Shown here: positions 42,975-51,031 of the stretch, in pieces
Layout of the letters: each line of letters opens with the position of its first letter
Numbering within the stretch: position 1 is the stretch's first letter
Assembly: GCF_005771675.1 (NCBI RefSeq)
Contig: NZ_VAJM01000001.1
Coordinates: forward strand, 248,001-312,000
Length of the DNA stretch: 64,000 bases
Direction: 5' to 3'
Origin: Hymenobacter jeollabukensis
GTDB taxonomy: Bacteria > Bacteroidota > Bacteroidia > Cytophagales > Hymenobacteraceae
Made by a program: the position numbers and the translations under genes
The notes under the pieces: generated by a model
Told to the model about the DNA's origin: nothing
Databases searched by the model: none
What the model saw: only the letters and a program-made list of their open reading frames with translations

Positions 42975-44699
42975 TCACTCCATCATTTCATAAATATACA
43001 AGCCCCAGTACGCCACGGGCGCGGTGAAGTAGCCCACCGGCCGCAGCCCCGCCCCTTCCGGCCGCGCCAGCCGCACCGCCGACAGCACGTAGCGCCCGCC
43101 CAGCCGCCGGAACGCCCGGGCATCGAAGCGCCAGTGCTGCACCGTGAGGCTGTCGTGGCGGGACACGCGGAAGTTGCGGCCCAGCTCGGCTGAGAAGAGG
43201 TAGCAGCGGCTGCCCCAGTCGTCGAAGTAGCGCCGCAGCTCGGGGCTCTTGGCCAGTTCGCCGGCAATCAGCGGGCGGAACTGGTGCTTGTAGCTGAGCG
43301 GGTAGGTGCTCTGGTAGCTGTCGAGGGTGTAGAAGCCGCTGAGCTGGGCCACGGCGGGCGGCAGGCCCAGGCAGGCCACGCGCCACGCGCGGGCGGGCTG
43401 CCCGCTGCGCTGCTCCAGGCGCTGCCGCACCCGCGTCAGCAGCTCTGGGGCTAGGAACTGCTGCCAGCTGGGCTCGTGCGCATCGGCCCGACCGGCCCAG
43501 CGGCGCAGGTTCTGGCTCCACTCGGGGTTCTGGCCCAGGCCTAGCAGCAGCTGCAACGCCACCAGGCCGGTGCGCAGCGGGCCGGCGGGCAACTCGCGCA
43601 GCGCCAGCACCCAGAGGCCGAACCAGAGCAGCGGCGTGAGAAAGTGGAAGCGGCTGAGGTTGAAAGCCCCGAGTGAAGGCGCCAGGCGCTGCACCGGCCC
43701 CATCAGCTGGGGGTAGAAGCCGCAGAACACGGCCAGCAGCAGCAGGCCGGCCAGGGCGCTCATGGTGCCGGCTTCCCAGCCCCGGTCGGTTTCGCCGCGG
43801 CGCCAGCGCCACCACGCGGCCACGGGCAGGGTGAGCAGGATGACGCCGCGGAAAAAGCGGCTGGCGTGGTACTGGCCCCACATAAAGTACTGCCAGGAGC
43901 TCAGGATGCCCGCTTTCAGGCCCTTGGGCGTCAGCTCGGCCAGCCGGAATTCCACCCGGTGCGGCACATACTGCGGGTGCAGCAGGGTGCTGCTGAGCAG
44001 CGGCCACTCCACCACCACGTAGCCCAGGGCCAGCACTCCTACCCCACCCCAGGCGGCCAGCGGCAGGCGGCGCTTCAGCAGCAGGTCGGCCAGCAGCAGC
44101 AGGCCAAAGGCGGCCAGCAGGAAGAAGCCCGCCAGCACCAGCATCGACCAGAGCGGGAACAGGGCCAGCGTCAGCCAGTCGTACCACCGGCCGCGGCCGG
44201 CACGCAGGTTCAGCAGGGCCAGCGCGGGCCAGGGCGTGCCCAGCGCCGAGAGGCCGTACATCGAGTGCATGGGCAGCACCGCCCAGGCCAGGGCCACGGC
44301 GGCGGCCAGCGGGCGGTCAGTGGGGCGGCGCAGGGCGTAGCGGCGCAGCAGCAGGTACAGGCCCAGCAGGGCGGCGGCGCGCACCAGCAGGTCGTTGGTC
44401 CAGTAGGCGGCCAGCGGGGGCAGCAGGCCGAAGAGGCCCACGGTCACGTTCAGGCCCGGGCGCTGGGCGCTGCGCGGCAGCCCGTTCATGATGGCCGGAA
44501 TGGTGGCCTCGGGGCGGTAGTCCAGGGCCACGCCGAAGCGGTGCAGCAGCACCGGCACGCTCACTTCGGCGTCGAGGTTGTCGTCGAGGATGACGTAGCT
44601 ATCGGGGCCGCGCAGCAGGACGGGCAGCCACAGCAGCAGCAGGGCCAGCAGCGCCCAGACGACGGGACGGCGGAAAACGGGCGGATTCGGGGCACTCAT
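42975..44699 (-). CDS. DUF6044-like polytopic membrane protein
   Basis: From the ATG at 44699 the product has 574 residues, with about ten TM helices. An Asp-rich first loop (GPDSYVILDDNLDAEVSVPVL) and a conserved globular tail (RFDARAFRRLGGRYVLSAV) match DUF6044/YkoS-like proteins, a GT-C-like family. The start at 44699 is favoured because GACCTTTG (minus, 44713 to 44706), one base from the -7 consensus, ends 6 nt upstream; an ATG at 44708 would lie inside it. Function is unknown; a polysaccharide or glycolipid role is inferred from the fold. Confidence 0.75.
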   Translation of the reverse strand: MSAPNPPVFRRPVVWALLALLLLWLPVLLRGPDSYVILDDNLDAEVSVPVLLHRFGVALDYRPEATIPAIMNGLPRSAQRPGLNVTVGLFGLLPPLAAYWTNDLLVRAAALLGLYLLLRRYALRRPTDRPLAAAVALAWAVLPMHSMYGLSALGTPWPALALLNLRAGRGRWYDWLTLALFPLWSMLVLAGFFLLAAFGLLLLADLLLKRRLPLAAWGGVGVLALGYVVVEWPLLSSTLLHPQYVPHRVEFRLAELTPKGLKAGILSSWQYFMWGQYHASRFFRGVILLTLPVAAWWRWRRGETDRGWEAGTMSALAGLLLLAVFCGFYPQLMGPVQRLAPSLGAFNLSRFHFLTPLLWFGLWVLALRELPAGPLRTGLVALQLLLGLGQNPEWSQNLRRWAGRADAHEPSWQQFLAPELLTRVRQRLEQRSGQPARAWRVACLGLPPAVAQLSGFYTLDSYQSTYPLSYKHQFRPLIAGELAKSPELRRYFDDWGSRCYLFSAELGRNFRVSRHDSLTVQHWRFDARAFRRLGGRYVLSAVRLARPEGAGLRPVGYFTAPVAYWGLYIYEMME

Positions 44700-44816
44700 G
44701 CGGCGCAAAGGTCGCAGCCGGGGCGGGTAATTGCGCCGAAGGACATCGGAAATGGATCTGCAGCCGGCCGTCTATTGAGCCTCGTATCGATACGCAAGCA
44801 AATCGGGTGTCGACAT

Positions 44817-44908
44817 TCAGTTGAGCGTGACACCAATCGGTTGGGCGTGGTGAAGCTCGGTTGACCGTGGCGAAAGTCGGTTGGGCGTGATGATGCTCGG
44901 TTGCCCCT
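44817..44908. repeat. Degenerate tandem array with 20-nt period
   Basis: Five units beginning TCGGTTGGGCGTGRTGAAGC-like (TTG at 44821, 44841, 44861, 44881, 44901) repeat every 20 nt exactly. Units differ at about 20-40% of positions. The period is not a multiple of three, so it is not a coding repeat. It abuts the 21-nt array that follows and lies in the 429-nt gap upstream of the DUF6044-like gene. Confidence 0.85.
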
Positions 44909-45082
44909 GGAAAACCGCCGCGCATGGATGGAAACCTGAGCCGCACGGGTGGAAACGTCCCGCGCATGGCTGGAAACGCCGCCGTTACCCCCGGAAATGC
45001 GCCGGCCACAGCTGGAAATACGGCGGTTAGGCGGGGAAATCTGGCGGTCAGGGCTGGAGATGCGGCCGACAGGGTCGACAAT
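44909..45082. repeat. Degenerate tandem array with 21-nt period
   Basis: About eight units start with GGAAA (44909, 44930, 44951, 44972, 44993, 45014, 45035) or a variant (GGAGA 45056; GACAA 45077), spaced exactly 21 nt. Units share a GC-rich, otherwise variable remainder. Open frames exist on both strands (Gly-Asn heptads on plus, Phe-Pro heptads on minus), but none has a start or context that supports coding. It ends close to the xerD 3' end. Confidence 0.85.
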
Positions 45083-45128
45083 GCCTCGGACACGCCTGCC
45101 GACGGGTCCGTTAGCCCTGGTTTCGGCC

Positions 45129-46034
45129 CTAGCTGCGCGGGTGAAACGCCGTGATGACCTGCCGCAGGTAGTCGCGGTCGAGGTGGGTGTAGATTTCGGT
45201 GGTGGTGATGCTTTCGTGACCGAGCATTTCCTGCACGGCGCGCAAGTCGGCCCCGCCCTCGATGAGGTGGGTGGCGAAGGAGTGGCGGAAGGTGTGCGGG
45301 CTGATGACCTTGTCGATGCCGGCCTTCACGGCGGTGTCCTTGATGATGTTGAACACCATCACCCGCGAGAGGGCGCCGCCCCGGCGGTTCAGGAAAATGA
45401 TGTCCTCGGAGCCGCGCTGCACCTCTAGGTGGCAGCGCACGCCTTCCAGGTACAGGCCCACGTGCTTGAGCGCGTCGCGGCCGATGGGCACCAGGCGCTC
45501 CTTCGAGCCCTTGCCCATGACGCGCACGAAGCCCTGGTCGACGTACATATTCGAGAGGCGCAGCCCCACCAGCTCCGACACGCGCAGGCCCGAGGAGTAG
45601 AGCACCTCCAGCATGGCGCGGTTGCGGGTGCCCTCGTTGGTGCTCAGGTCGATGGCCGAGAGCAGCCGCTCGATTTCCTCGTAGCTGAGCGTGTCGGGCA
45701 GCTTGCGCCCCAGCTTCGGCGACTCCACCGTGTCGGTGGGGTCCTGCTGGGCCAGGTCTTCGATGAGCAGAAACTTGTAGAAGGCCCGCAGGCCCGAGAG
45801 GGTGCGGGCCTGGGAGTTGGCCGTCAGCTCCAGCTCGCTGAGCCAGGCCAGAAAGTCGCGCACGATGCCGCTGGTCACCTGCTCGGGCCGGGCGGGCAGC
45901 TTGCGGATTTCCAGGTACTGGCGCAGCTTGTCCACGTCGCGCACGTAGGCCTCGATGGAGTGGCCCGACAAGGACTTTTCCAGCCGCAGGTAGCCTTCAA
46001 ACTGTTTCAGGGCAAGGTTCCAGGTAAGCGCCAT
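45129..46034 (-). CDS. xerD: Tyrosine recombinase XerD-type
   Basis: The 301-residue protein has a SAM-like N-terminal domain (residues 1-90) and a tyrosine recombinase catalytic domain. Catalytic residues are the Arg of SSGLRVSELVGL, Lys of VMGKGSKERLVP, His and Arg of HTFRHSFATHLIEGG, His of LGHESITTTEIY and Tyr of EIYTHLD. It resolves chromosome dimers at dif with FtsK. The start lies 5 nt after TAACTTTA (minus, 46047 to 46040), one base from the -7 consensus, so the mRNA may be leaderless. Confidence 0.95.
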   Translation of the reverse strand: MALTWNLALKQFEGYLRLEKSLSGHSIEAYVRDVDKLRQYLEIRKLPARPEQVTSGIVRDFLAWLSELELTANSQARTLSGLRAFYKFLLIEDLAQQDPTDTVESPKLGRKLPDTLSYEEIERLLSAIDLSTNEGTRNRAMLEVLYSSGLRVSELVGLRLSNMYVDQGFVRVMGKGSKERLVPIGRDALKHVGLYLEGVRCHLEVQRGSEDIIFLNRRGGALSRVMVFNIIKDTAVKAGIDKVISPHTFRHSFATHLIEGGADLRAVQEMLGHESITTTEIYTHLDRDYLRQVITAFHPRS

Positions 46035-46059
46035 ACCCGTAAAGTTAGCCTGAAAACGC

Positions 46060-46240
46060 GCTGGCGCCGGTTTAGCGAGCGAAGCGCGTGTAACCGGTGC
46101 CCGGCATAAAGCAGGTTTTCAACCTGCGTGGAACGTTGTCGGATCGGAGCAGCCGAATTGCGCAGGTGCTGCCCGCAGGCTGAAAGCCTGACTGATGTTG
46201 GGCACCGGTTACGCAACTCCGTTGCTAAACCGGCGCCAGC
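46060..46240. repeat. Long inverted repeat upstream of xerD
   Basis: Arms 46060-46102 and 46200-46240 pair as GCTGGCGCCGGTTTAGC... with GTAACCGGTGCCC at their inner ends, broken by a small mismatched central segment. Two smaller hairpins sit in the loop (GCAGGTT-TTC-AACCTGC at 46111-46127, and GCAGGCTGAAAGCCTG at 46176). It starts 26 nt before the xerD ATG and ends 9 nt before the stop of the upstream lipoprotein gene. Confidence 0.85.
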
Positions 46241-46248
46241 CGACCAAC

Positions 46249-46839
46249 CTAATCGGCCGGGTCCACGTCGAAGCGGCCCGACTCCACCCGGATTTTGCCG
46301 CCGCTGGTCGAGGTGGCCGTGAAGGCGAAGGTACCTGACACGATGGTGTAGGGCACCACCTGCCCGGTGAGCGAGCCGGTGCGGGTGCGGTGCTCCACCT
46401 TGGTGATGATGAGCTGGCCCTGGTCGGCGGGCCCGGCGGTGAAGGTTTCCATGTTGGCCCCGTCGTTGTCGCGGCGCCAGTAGCTGGCCGTGAAGCCGCT
46501 GCCCAGCGCGTAGGTGCCCGGCACGATGTCGGGGGCGCTGACGGCGAGGTTGAATTCCTCCCAGCCGGGGGCGTCGTCGTGGTCGTCGGAGGCGCGCAGG
46601 GTGAAGCTGCCGGGGTTGTAGTCGGGGTGCAGCGGGGGCAGCAGCGCGTGGTCGGAGCGCGGCAGCCACACCTTGTCGTCGAGCAGGCAGCCGAAGGTGC
46701 CCTTGCCCTCCTGGGTTTCGGCGGGCAGCTTGGGCTTGATGGCATCGGCGACTTTCTTGCAGCCGCTGCCCCCCAGCAGGGCCAGCGTGAGCAGGGGCAG
46801 AAGGAGCGTACGGCGCAGGCGCGGGGCGGGCAGATTCAT
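46249..46839 (-). CDS. Predicted lipoprotein
   Basis: The 196-residue protein has a long basic n-region, hydrophobic stretch LLLPLLTLALLGGSGC with the lipobox Cys (about residue 27) and then KKVADAIKPKLP. The rest is beta-rich: TFGCLLDDKVWLPRSD, GSFTLRASDDHDDAPGWEEFN, GTYALGSGFTASYWRR and IRVESGRFDVDPAD, a layout seen in DUF6252-like Bacteroidota lipoproteins. The -7 box TACCTTTG lies 5 nt upstream, so the transcript is probably leaderless. Function unknown. Confidence 0.78.
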   Translation of the reverse strand: MNLPAPRLRRTLLLPLLTLALLGGSGCKKVADAIKPKLPAETQEGKGTFGCLLDDKVWLPRSDHALLPPLHPDYNPGSFTLRASDDHDDAPGWEEFNLAVSAPDIVPGTYALGSGFTASYWRRDNDGANMETFTAGPADQGQLIITKVEHRTRTGSLTGQVVPYTIVSGTFAFTATSTSGGKIRVESGRFDVDPAD

Positions 46840-46844
46840 GGCCT

Positions 46845-46852
46845 CAAAGGTA
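46845..46852 (-). promoter_or_regulatory. -7 promoter element 5 nt before a start codon
   Basis: TACCTTTG on the minus strand is a perfect TAnnTTTG match and ends five bases before the ATG at 46839, which predicts a leaderless mRNA. Confidence 0.6.
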
Positions 46853-47069
46853 GGACGGCCGGCACCGGGCCCAAATCACATCTTCGGGTGGCCTGACTTT
46901 ACAACGCCCGCTTCCGGGTGCCCGGCCCGTAAACAAATCGGGCCTGGCAGCGTCCCCAACGCAGTTTTGGCGCCGGTCGGGCTTAGACCTGAAGCCTGCC
47001 TTTCTTCTGCAAGCGCCGGGTTGGTCCGGCGGGTTAGCGAAACCGCCGCCCGCGCTGCATCTTCGCCCC

Positions 47070-47522
47070 ATGCAAATCCTGATCATCAACGGCCCCAACC
47101 TGAACCTGCTCGGCCGCCGCGAGCCGGGCATCTACGGCACGCGCTCCTTCGAGGACTACCTGCCCGAGCTGCAGGAGGCCTTTCCCGACTTCGCCATCGA
47201 GCATTTTCAGAGCAACCACGAGGGCGCGCTCATCGACAAGCTGCACGAAGTGGGCTTCGCCTACCACGGCATCGTGCTGAACGCGGGCGGCTACACCCAC
47301 ACCAGCGTGGCCCTGGCCGACGCCATTGCCGACATCAACACGCCCGTGGTCGAAGTGCACCTCTCCAACCTCGCCGCCCGCGAGGAGTTCCGTCAGCGCA
47401 GCCTGATCGGGCGGCACTGCGTGGGGAGCATCAGCGGCTTCAAGCTGGAAAGCTACCGCCTGGCCCTGCAGTACTTCCAGAACCTGCGCCCCCGGCGAGT
47501 GGGGTTTAAATCGGGGAATTGA
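47070..47522 (+). CDS. aroQ: Type II 3-dehydroquinate dehydratase
   Basis: AroQ (150 residues) converts 3-dehydroquinate to 3-dehydroshikimate in the shikimate pathway. Typical motifs: IINGPNLNLLGRREPGIYG with the catalytic Tyr, QSNHEG-like FQSNHEGALIDKL, LNAGGYTHTSVALADA and EVHLSNLAAREEFRQRS, and the substrate His in GRHCVGSISGFK. It is a complete homododecamer-type subunit. Repeat copy D follows its stop by 23 nt. Confidence 0.97.
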   Translation: MQILIINGPNLNLLGRREPGIYGTRSFEDYLPELQEAFPDFAIEHFQSNHEGALIDKLHEVGFAYHGIVLNAGGYTHTSVALADAIADINTPVVEVHLSNLAAREEFRQRSLIGRHCVGSISGFKLESYRLALQYFQNLRPRRVGFKSGN

Positions 47523-47545
47523 GCAGGCTGACGGCAGCACCCGCA

Positions 47546-47730
47546 GTCATTGCGAGCGAAGCGCGGCAATCGTTCCTCCAGTAGCACCGCCGATAACATG
47601 CCCACTGACCGAAAGCGCCCCCGCCCGAATCCGCACAGCGACGGGTTTCGGGCGGTGCCGTTTTTGGTTTCTGCCGGTCGTACCGTTGCTGCTGCTGGAG
47701 GAAAGATTGCCGCGCTTCGCTCGCAATGAC
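47546..47730. repeat. Dispersed inverted-repeat element, copy D
   Basis: The 26-nt arms (47546-47571 and 47705-47730) match copies A and B. Inside, an inner hairpin (CCCGCCCGAA with its complement) followed by GCCGTTTTTGG forms an intrinsic terminator. It begins 23 nt after the aroQ stop and occupies most of the 325-nt gap 47523-47847. Confidence 0.9.
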
Positions 47731-47812
47731 GCCACCCGCACCGGCGGCATGGATTACCGGCGGCACGAATCCGTTCCTGTTATCCGTTAGCTATCCGTTC
47801 AACTCCCCGATC

Positions 47813-47820
47813 TACCTTTG
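47813..47820 (+). promoter_or_regulatory. -7 promoter element of the class V aminotransferase gene
   Basis: TACCTTTG matches TAnnTTTG and ends 27 nt before the ATG at 47848, giving a leader of about 20 nt. Confidence 0.6.
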
Positions 47821-47847
47821 CCGCTCCTCTCCTAGCCTTTCGCACCT

Positions 47848-48912
47848 ATGTATACATTCAATCCCGGCCCGTCGCAGGTATACCCGGCCATTCGGCAGTA
47901 CCTCACGGCCGCTTTCGACGAGGGCTGGCTCTCGGCCCCGCACCGCGGGGAGCGGTTTACGGCCCTGGTCCGCCAGACGGTGGCCGAGCTGAAAACCAAG
48001 CTCAACATCCCGCAGGACTACTTCGTGTTCTTCACCAGCTCGGCCACCGAGTGCTGGGAAATCCTGGCCCAGAGCCTGACCAAGCAGCGCAGCTTTCACC
48101 TCTACAACGGCTCGTTCGGCGAGAAGTGGCTGGACTACGCCCAGGCCATTCACCCGGCCAGCTCGGGCCACCAGTTCGGCCTGGAGGAAGTGCCCGACGC
48201 CAGCCTCATTCCCGCCGACGCCGACCTGGTCTGCATCACCCAGAACGAAACCAGCACCGCCACCCAGCTGCGCGACGGGGCCGTGCTCAACCTCTTCAAC
48301 CGCTGCCAGCAGACCGGCGCCCTGCTCTGCGTCGACGTCACCTCCTCGCTGGCGGGCATTCAGCTCAAGCACATCAAGGCCGATGTGTGGTACGGCTCGG
48401 TGCAGAAGTGCTTCGGTATGCCGGCCGGCCTGGGCCTGCTCATCTGCTCGCCCCGGGCCATTGCCCGCGCCCGCGAAATCGGTGAGAAGGGCCACTACAA
48501 CTCGCTGGTGAGCATGTACGAGAAGATGCTCAACCACCAGACCACCCACACGCCCAACGTGCTGGCCATCTACCTGCTCTGCCGCGTACTGCTCGACCGC
48601 GCCCCCATCAAGGCCATCGACCAGCACCTGCGCGAGCGGGCCCAACGGCTGTACCAGTTCCTGGAGGAGCACCCGCAGTTTCAGCCCCTGGTGCAGAACC
48701 CCGAGACGCGCTCCACCACCGTCATTGCCGTGCAGGCCGCTCCGGCCCTCATCGACGAGGTGAAGAAGCGCGCCGCCGCCGCCGGCCTCACCCTGGGCAG
48801 CGGCTACGGCAACTGGGCCAAGAGCACCTTCCGCATTGCCAACTTCCCCGCCCTGCCCGACGTGGCCTTCGACCAGCTGCTGCAGGTGCTGAGCGCGGTG
48901 CCGGCGGCTTAA
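47848..48912 (+). CDS. Class V aminotransferase (SerC-like phosphoserine aminotransferase)
   Basis: The 354-residue PLP enzyme starts MYTFNPGPSQVYPAIRQYL, the NPGP motif typical of SerC and alanine-glyoxylate aminotransferases. The PLP-binding Lys is in GSVQKCFGMPAG; VDVTSSLAG contains the cofactor-binding Asp. Substitutions relative to E. coli SerC and the Bacteroidota context fit phosphoserine aminotransferase of the serine pathway, but class V members with other substrates cannot be excluded. Element E follows 28 nt after its stop. Confidence 0.85.
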   Translation: MYTFNPGPSQVYPAIRQYLTAAFDEGWLSAPHRGERFTALVRQTVAELKTKLNIPQDYFVFFTSSATECWEILAQSLTKQRSFHLYNGSFGEKWLDYAQAIHPASSGHQFGLEEVPDASLIPADADLVCITQNETSTATQLRDGAVLNLFNRCQQTGALLCVDVTSSLAGIQLKHIKADVWYGSVQKCFGMPAGLGLLICSPRAIARAREIGEKGHYNSLVSMYEKMLNHQTTHTPNVLAIYLLCRVLLDRAPIKAIDQHLRERAQRLYQFLEEHPQFQPLVQNPETRSTTVIAVQAAPALIDEVKKRAAAAGLTLGSGYGNWAKSTFRIANFPALPDVAFDQLLQVLSAVPAA

Positions 48913-48940
48913 CGGTCTTCCTTCACGGCCACCATGGGCC

Positions 48941-49056
48941 GTCATGTCGAGCGTAGTCGAGACATCTCGCGTGCTGACTCCTGCTAGTACCTTTGTGGCT
49001 CAACGAAGAAGATACTACCAGGAGTCAGCACGCGAAATGCTTCGCCTCTGCATGAC
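48941..49056. repeat. Inverted-repeat element E upstream of the MarC gene, with a promoter in its loop
   Basis: Arms 48941-48990 and 49012-49056 pair with several mismatches; each carries CTCGCGTGCTGACTCCTG-like words and ends in GTCATG. The arms are related to copy F (49666-49791). The loop contains TACCTTTG (48988-48995), a perfect -7 box that would start the MarC gene transcript about 75 nt before its ATG. Confidence 0.8.
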
Positions 49057-49077
49057 GGGCTGGAGTATATTACGCTC

Positions 49078-49659
49078 ATGCCTGACTTTGCCACCCTGTT
49101 CTCGCTGAAGCAGATTTCGTCGGTGACGCTGACGTTGTTTGCCATCATCGACATCCTGGGCTCCATTCCAATCATCATCCAGATCCGCCAGCGCGAGGGC
49201 CGCATCAACTCCGAAGTGGCCACCCTGGTGGCGGGCGTGCTGATGGTGGTGTTCCTGTTCCTAGGCCAGAGCATCCTGGCCCTGTTCAGCGTCGACCTGG
49301 CCTCGTTTGCCCTGGCCGGCTCGCTCATCATCTTCTTCATCGCGCTGGAAATGGTGCTGGGGGTGCAGATTTTCCGCCACAACCCCACCACCAGCGGCAC
49401 CGGCTCCATCGTGCCGCTGGCCTTCCCGCTCATCGTGGGGGCCGGCACCATGACCACGCTGCTGTCGCTGCGGGCCATCTACTCGCTGCCCAACGTGCTG
49501 GTGGGCATCGTGGTGAACCTGGTATTCGTGTACCTGGTGCTCAAAAGCAGCCACTGGATTGAGCGCAAGCTCGGGCAGGCCGGCGAAGACATTCTGCGCC
49601 GCGTGTTCGGCGTCATCCTGCTGGCCATTGCCATCAAGCTCTTCAAACAGAATTTTTAA
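49078..49659 (+). CDS. MarC family integral membrane protein
   Basis: The 193-residue protein has six TM helices and matches the MarC (UPF0056) family: SVTLTLFAIIDILGSIPIII with the conserved DxxGS-type motif, LIIFFIALEMVLG, PLAFPLIVGAGTMTTLLSL and VFGVILLAIAIKLF. The family's transport substrate is unknown; E. coli MarC is not needed for multiple antibiotic resistance. The gene is bracketed by inverted-repeat elements E (upstream) and F (6 nt after the stop). Confidence 0.9.
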   Translation: MPDFATLFSLKQISSVTLTLFAIIDILGSIPIIIQIRQREGRINSEVATLVAGVLMVVFLFLGQSILALFSVDLASFALAGSLIIFFIALEMVLGVQIFRHNPTTSGTGSIVPLAFPLIVGAGTMTTLLSLRAIYSLPNVLVGIVVNLVFVYLVLKSSHWIERKLGQAGEDILRRVFGVILLAIAIKLFKQNF

Positions 49660-49665
49660 TTTTCA

Positions 49666-49791
49666 GAACGTCATTCCGAGCGAAGCCGAGGAATCTCGCG
49701 TGTTTAGCTGGATAGTAATTTTCTCTAAAAAAAGAATGTACTACCTGCCATCAGCACGCGAGATTCCTCGACTTCGCTCGGAATGACGTTC
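49666..49791. repeat. Inverted-repeat element F downstream of the MarC gene
   Basis: 37-nt arms (49666-49702 and 49755-49791) pair with one mismatch, beginning GAACGTCATTCCGAGCG. The outer part resembles copies A-D (GTCATTGCGAGCG); the inner part (CTCGCGTG) matches element E. The loop is AT-rich. It lies 6 nt after the MarC gene stop and 19 nt before the rnhA start. Confidence 0.88.
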
Positions 49792-49810
49792 TAATTTCTC
49801 CTTTTGCCCC

Positions 49811-50278
49811 TTGATTCACCTGTTCACCGACGGCTCGTCGCGCGGCAACCCCGGGCCCGGCGGCTACGGCGCCATTCTGCGCTTCGGGCCGCACGAAAAA
49901 GAACTTACCCAGGGCTTCCGCCTGACCACCAACAACCGCATGGAGCTGCTGGCCGTCATCATTGGCCTGGAAGCCATTACCCGCCCCGAGCTACCCATCA
50001 CCGTCGTAACGGACTCCAAGTACGTGGTCGACGCGGTGGAGAAACGTTGGGTATTCGGCTGGGAAAAGAAGCCTGACTTCGGCAAAAAGGCCAACGAGGA
50101 CCTTTGGCGCCGCTTCTTGAAGGTGTACCGCCAGCGCAAGGTGCAGTTCAAGTGGGTACGCGGCCACAACGGCCACGCCGAAAACGAGCGGTGCGACCAG
50201 CTGGCCGTGGGCAGCGCCACCCAGGGCCGCTTGTTGGTCGACGAGGGCTACGAGCTGATCGAGGCCCGGCGGGCTTAG
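49811..50278 (+). CDS. rnhA: Ribonuclease HI
   Basis: RNase HI (155 residues) cuts RNA in RNA-DNA hybrids. Carboxylate residues: Asp of FTDGSSRGNPGPGG, Glu of NNRMELLAVI, Asp of VVTDSKYVVDAV, and the Asp in ERCDQLAVGSA, with His in VRGHNGHAEN. The likely start is TTG at 49811; TCCTTTTG (49799-49806), one base from the -7 consensus, ends 4 nt before it, so the mRNA may be leaderless. trmN6 follows 24 nt downstream. Confidence 0.95.
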   Translation: MIHLFTDGSSRGNPGPGGYGAILRFGPHEKELTQGFRLTTNNRMELLAVIIGLEAITRPELPITVVTDSKYVVDAVEKRWVFGWEKKPDFGKKANEDLWRRFLKVYRQRKVQFKWVRGHNGHAENERCDQLAVGSATQGRLLVDEGYELIEARRA

Positions 50279-50302
50279 TCCGGCTGCCTTTTCTCCCGCG
50301 CC

Positions 50303-51031
50303 GTGCCCAACGACTACTTTCAGTTCAAGCATTTCCGCATCGAGCAGGCCGCCTGCGCCATGAAGGTCAGTACCGACGCCTGCGTGCTGGGCGCGGCAGC
50401 CGGGGTAGCCGGTGCCGCGCGCATCCTGGACGTGGGCTCCGGCACCGGCCTGCTGGCCCTGATGGCCGCCCAGCGCAATCCTACGGCGCGGATTGAAGCC
50501 GTGGAAATCGACGCGGCGGCGGCGGCCCAGGCGGCGCGCAACGTGGCCGCCTCGCCCTGGGCCGCCCGGATTCGGGTTCACGCCCTAAGCCTGGCCGATT
50601 ACGCGGCTACCGCGCCCGGGCCGTTCGACCACATCCTGAGCAATCCGCCGTTTTTCCGCCACTCCCTCCGCTCCCCCGACGCGCAGCGCACCACCGCCCG
50701 CCACGCCGCCGCTGATACGCTGAGCTTCGCCGAGCTGGCCGCCTTTGCCGCCGCACACCTCACGCCCGCCGGCCGCCTCACGGTGCTGCTGCCCCCGCCC
50801 GAGATGCGCGAGTTTGAGCAGGAAGCCGCCCGCGCTGCCCTCTCCCCCATCAGTCACCTGATTCTGCGGCACCGCCCCGGCAGCAAGCCGCTGCGGCACG
50901 TGACAACGTTCGGCTTGGCCGCTGGTCCGCAGCCGACACCAGTAGAGTCGCCGCTGACCATTCACGCCGCCGACGAGTCGTATTCTGCCGAATTCCGCAC
51001 CTTGCTGCGAGACTTTTACCTGGCCTTCTGA
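50303..51031 (+). CDS. trmN6: tRNA1(Val) (adenine-N6)-methyltransferase (TrmN6/YfiC-like)
   Basis: The 242-residue SAM-dependent methyltransferase begins at GTG (50303). It has motif I ILDVGSGTGLLALMAAQ, the acidic EAVEIDAAA loop and the catalytic NPPFF motif (SNPPFFRHSL) of N6-adenine methyltransferases, as in E. coli YfiC acting on A37 of tRNA-Val. It lies directly after rnhA and is probably co-transcribed. A different RNA or DNA target is possible. Confidence 0.9.
   Translation: MPNDYFQFKHFRIEQAACAMKVSTDACVLGAAAGVAGAARILDVGSGTGLLALMAAQRNPTARIEAVEIDAAAAAQAARNVAASPWAARIRVHALSLADYAATAPGPFDHILSNPPFFRHSLRSPDAQRTTARHAAADTLSFAELAAFAAAHLTPAGRLTVLLPPPEMREFEQEAARAALSPISHLILRHRPGSKPLRHVTTFGLAAGPQPTPVESPLTIHAADESYSAEFRTLLRDFYLAF

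Noticed and set aside
44817-45082. CRISPR array
   Set aside because: Units repeat every 20 or 21 nt without a constant repeat and variable spacers, and no cas genes are near.
44599-45093. Minus-strand ORF with Phe-Pro heptads across the 21-nt array
   Set aside because: It overlaps the start of the DUF6044-like gene and its repeat pattern follows from the DNA period; no start signal supports it.
44924-45154. Plus-strand ORF with Gly-Asn heptads across the 21-nt array
   Set aside because: Same repeat artefact; it runs into the antisense of xerD. Kept only as a possibility in the array finding.
49811-49813. Search for an ATG start of rnhA
   Set aside because: No in-frame ATG gives a full N-terminus; the TTG at 49811 retains the TDGS motif and is accepted.
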